Shown one piece after another: positions 63,201-64,000 of a stretch of 64,000 nt of DNA. The number at the start of each line of letters is the position of its first letter. Positions within the stretch are counted from its first letter, which is position 1. Origin of the DNA: Ficedula albicollis (lineage: Eukaryota; Chordata; Aves; Passeriformes; Muscicapidae); contig NC_021673.1 in assembly GCF_000247815.1 (NCBI RefSeq), positions 37,713,102 to 37,777,101 of the forward strand. The letters are read 5' to 3'. The notes beneath the pieces are model-generated. The model saw nothing but the letters and a program-made list of their open reading frames with translations, was not told where the DNA came from and made no database searches. Made by a program: the position numbers and the translations under genes.

Positions 63201-64000
63201 TGACCTACATAAATCCTCACATAAGTTGCTTTAAATTGCATGTGTCAAGCTGCAGGTGTTTCTGCACTAGTTAATATTGGGCTTTTATTCAACAAAGCTT
63301 TTGGTTTTCCTGATTCTTTCACTTCAGAAAACTTGATGTAAAGTGTCTCTATGATTTTGCAGAAATTAGTGTTTTGTAGTCCACTATTTTTTATGGAAGT
63401 TGAGAATGTACCAGTTGCTGTCTCTATGATTTTATGGAAGTTGAGAATGTACCAGTTGCTGATGGTGTAGTAGCATGCCTTAATTGTTTTCAAATAAAAT
63501 TGGGGGCTGATAATCCCTGCCAAAAAAATTTTTCACTACTACCTCTCTTAAGAATTTAATTACAGAGACGAGAAGTTCAGTGCTGGAGTTTCTGTGAAAA
63601 TAGCTCTAGATCGCAGCTCAAAGTGATTTTTGAATTTCGTTTTCTAAAGGAATTTCTTTTATATAGTTAGTTGTTAAAATGATAAGCATTTTATTAGTTC
63701 TTTCATAAACCACTCTGTTTTCAGAAGTGCTCTTTTAGTGCCTGTGTAAATGTTGGCTGCCTAGGTCTGCTTTTGACTTGCATAGCCTGAGTGGGCACAC
63801 TAGGTGATAGATTATGAAAAGGCCTAAAGAATGTAAAAAACACCTTTCTAAGAGCAAAAATATTTTTTTTTTAAACTTGTCTCACTCTCAGGCAATCTGT
63901 GTGTTCTAAAGGTAGGAATGACCAAAGTAAACTCCACCTATTGATGGGCTTGAAAATATTTCAGATAATATTTTTTCAGGTGTGCTGATTAAAAGTAAAA
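63201..64000. other. Unique AT-rich DNA with one short duplication
   Basis: No gene is visible to the window edge. Confidence 0.6.
63390..63460 (+). repeat. Tandem duplication, 41-bp unit, compound
   Basis: TTATGGAAGTTGAGAATGTA with a following CCAGTTGCTG occurs at 63391 and 63432. The spacer between copies, GTCTCTATGATTTT, is itself a copy of 63344-63357 lying upstream. Confidence 0.93.

Overview
The window looks like about 64 kb of AT-rich, gene-free bird DNA, either intergenic or deep inside a very large intron. The organism call rests on interspersed repeats recognised by eye. Several pieces are CR1 LINEs with avian-type 3' ends (ATTCTGTGA / TCATAGAATCATAGAAT). One is an avian ERVL-type LTR, a kind I know mainly from neoavian birds, with a TATA box and an ATT-rich tract in the usual places. 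I find no ORF that I can defend as a host protein-coding gene, no tRNA or rRNA, and no CRISPR array. The absence of operons and the eukaryotic repeat content rule out a prokaryotic reading.

Layout. From 1 to 17.9 kb the sequence is mostly unique and AT-rich, with (AT)n, (TTTA)n, CA/TA-rich and (AAC)n microsatellites, a GC-richer block near 10.4-11.2 kb and a perfect 24-bp palindrome at 16.15 kb. From 17.9 to 33 kb it is again mostly unique, but local tandem duplications of about 50-150 bp begin, and there is a striking T27-G20-T51 homopolymer block at 30.7 kb. From 33.0 to 37.3 kb there is a 5'-truncated plus-strand CR1, an abutting 2.4-kb block made almost only of T and G on the plus strand, and a short GC-rich cap. 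From 37.3 to 48.3 kb there is unique DNA, a degenerate plus-strand CR1 (41.8-42.3 kb), a near-perfect 1,176-bp tandem duplication (44.0-46.3 kb), a minus-strand CR1 touching it (46.35-47.6 kb) and a small CR1 tail (48.07 kb). From 48.3 to 64 kb there is unique DNA, a CT microsatellite, the ERVL-type LTR (55.6-56.2 kb), a CR1 rearranged by internal amplification (57.5-58.2 kb), and more tandem duplications to the end.

Main conclusion. No new gene system is visible. The most unusual property is structural: about sixteen direct duplications with units of roughly 30 bp to 1.2 kb and high identity. All lie downstream of 17.9 kb, and all four longer CR1 copies contain at least one. Together with the keto-rich T/G block and the poly(T)/poly(G)/poly(T) tract, this points to locally frequent slippage or template-switch duplication, or in part to assembly error. 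The sequence alone cannot separate these explanations.
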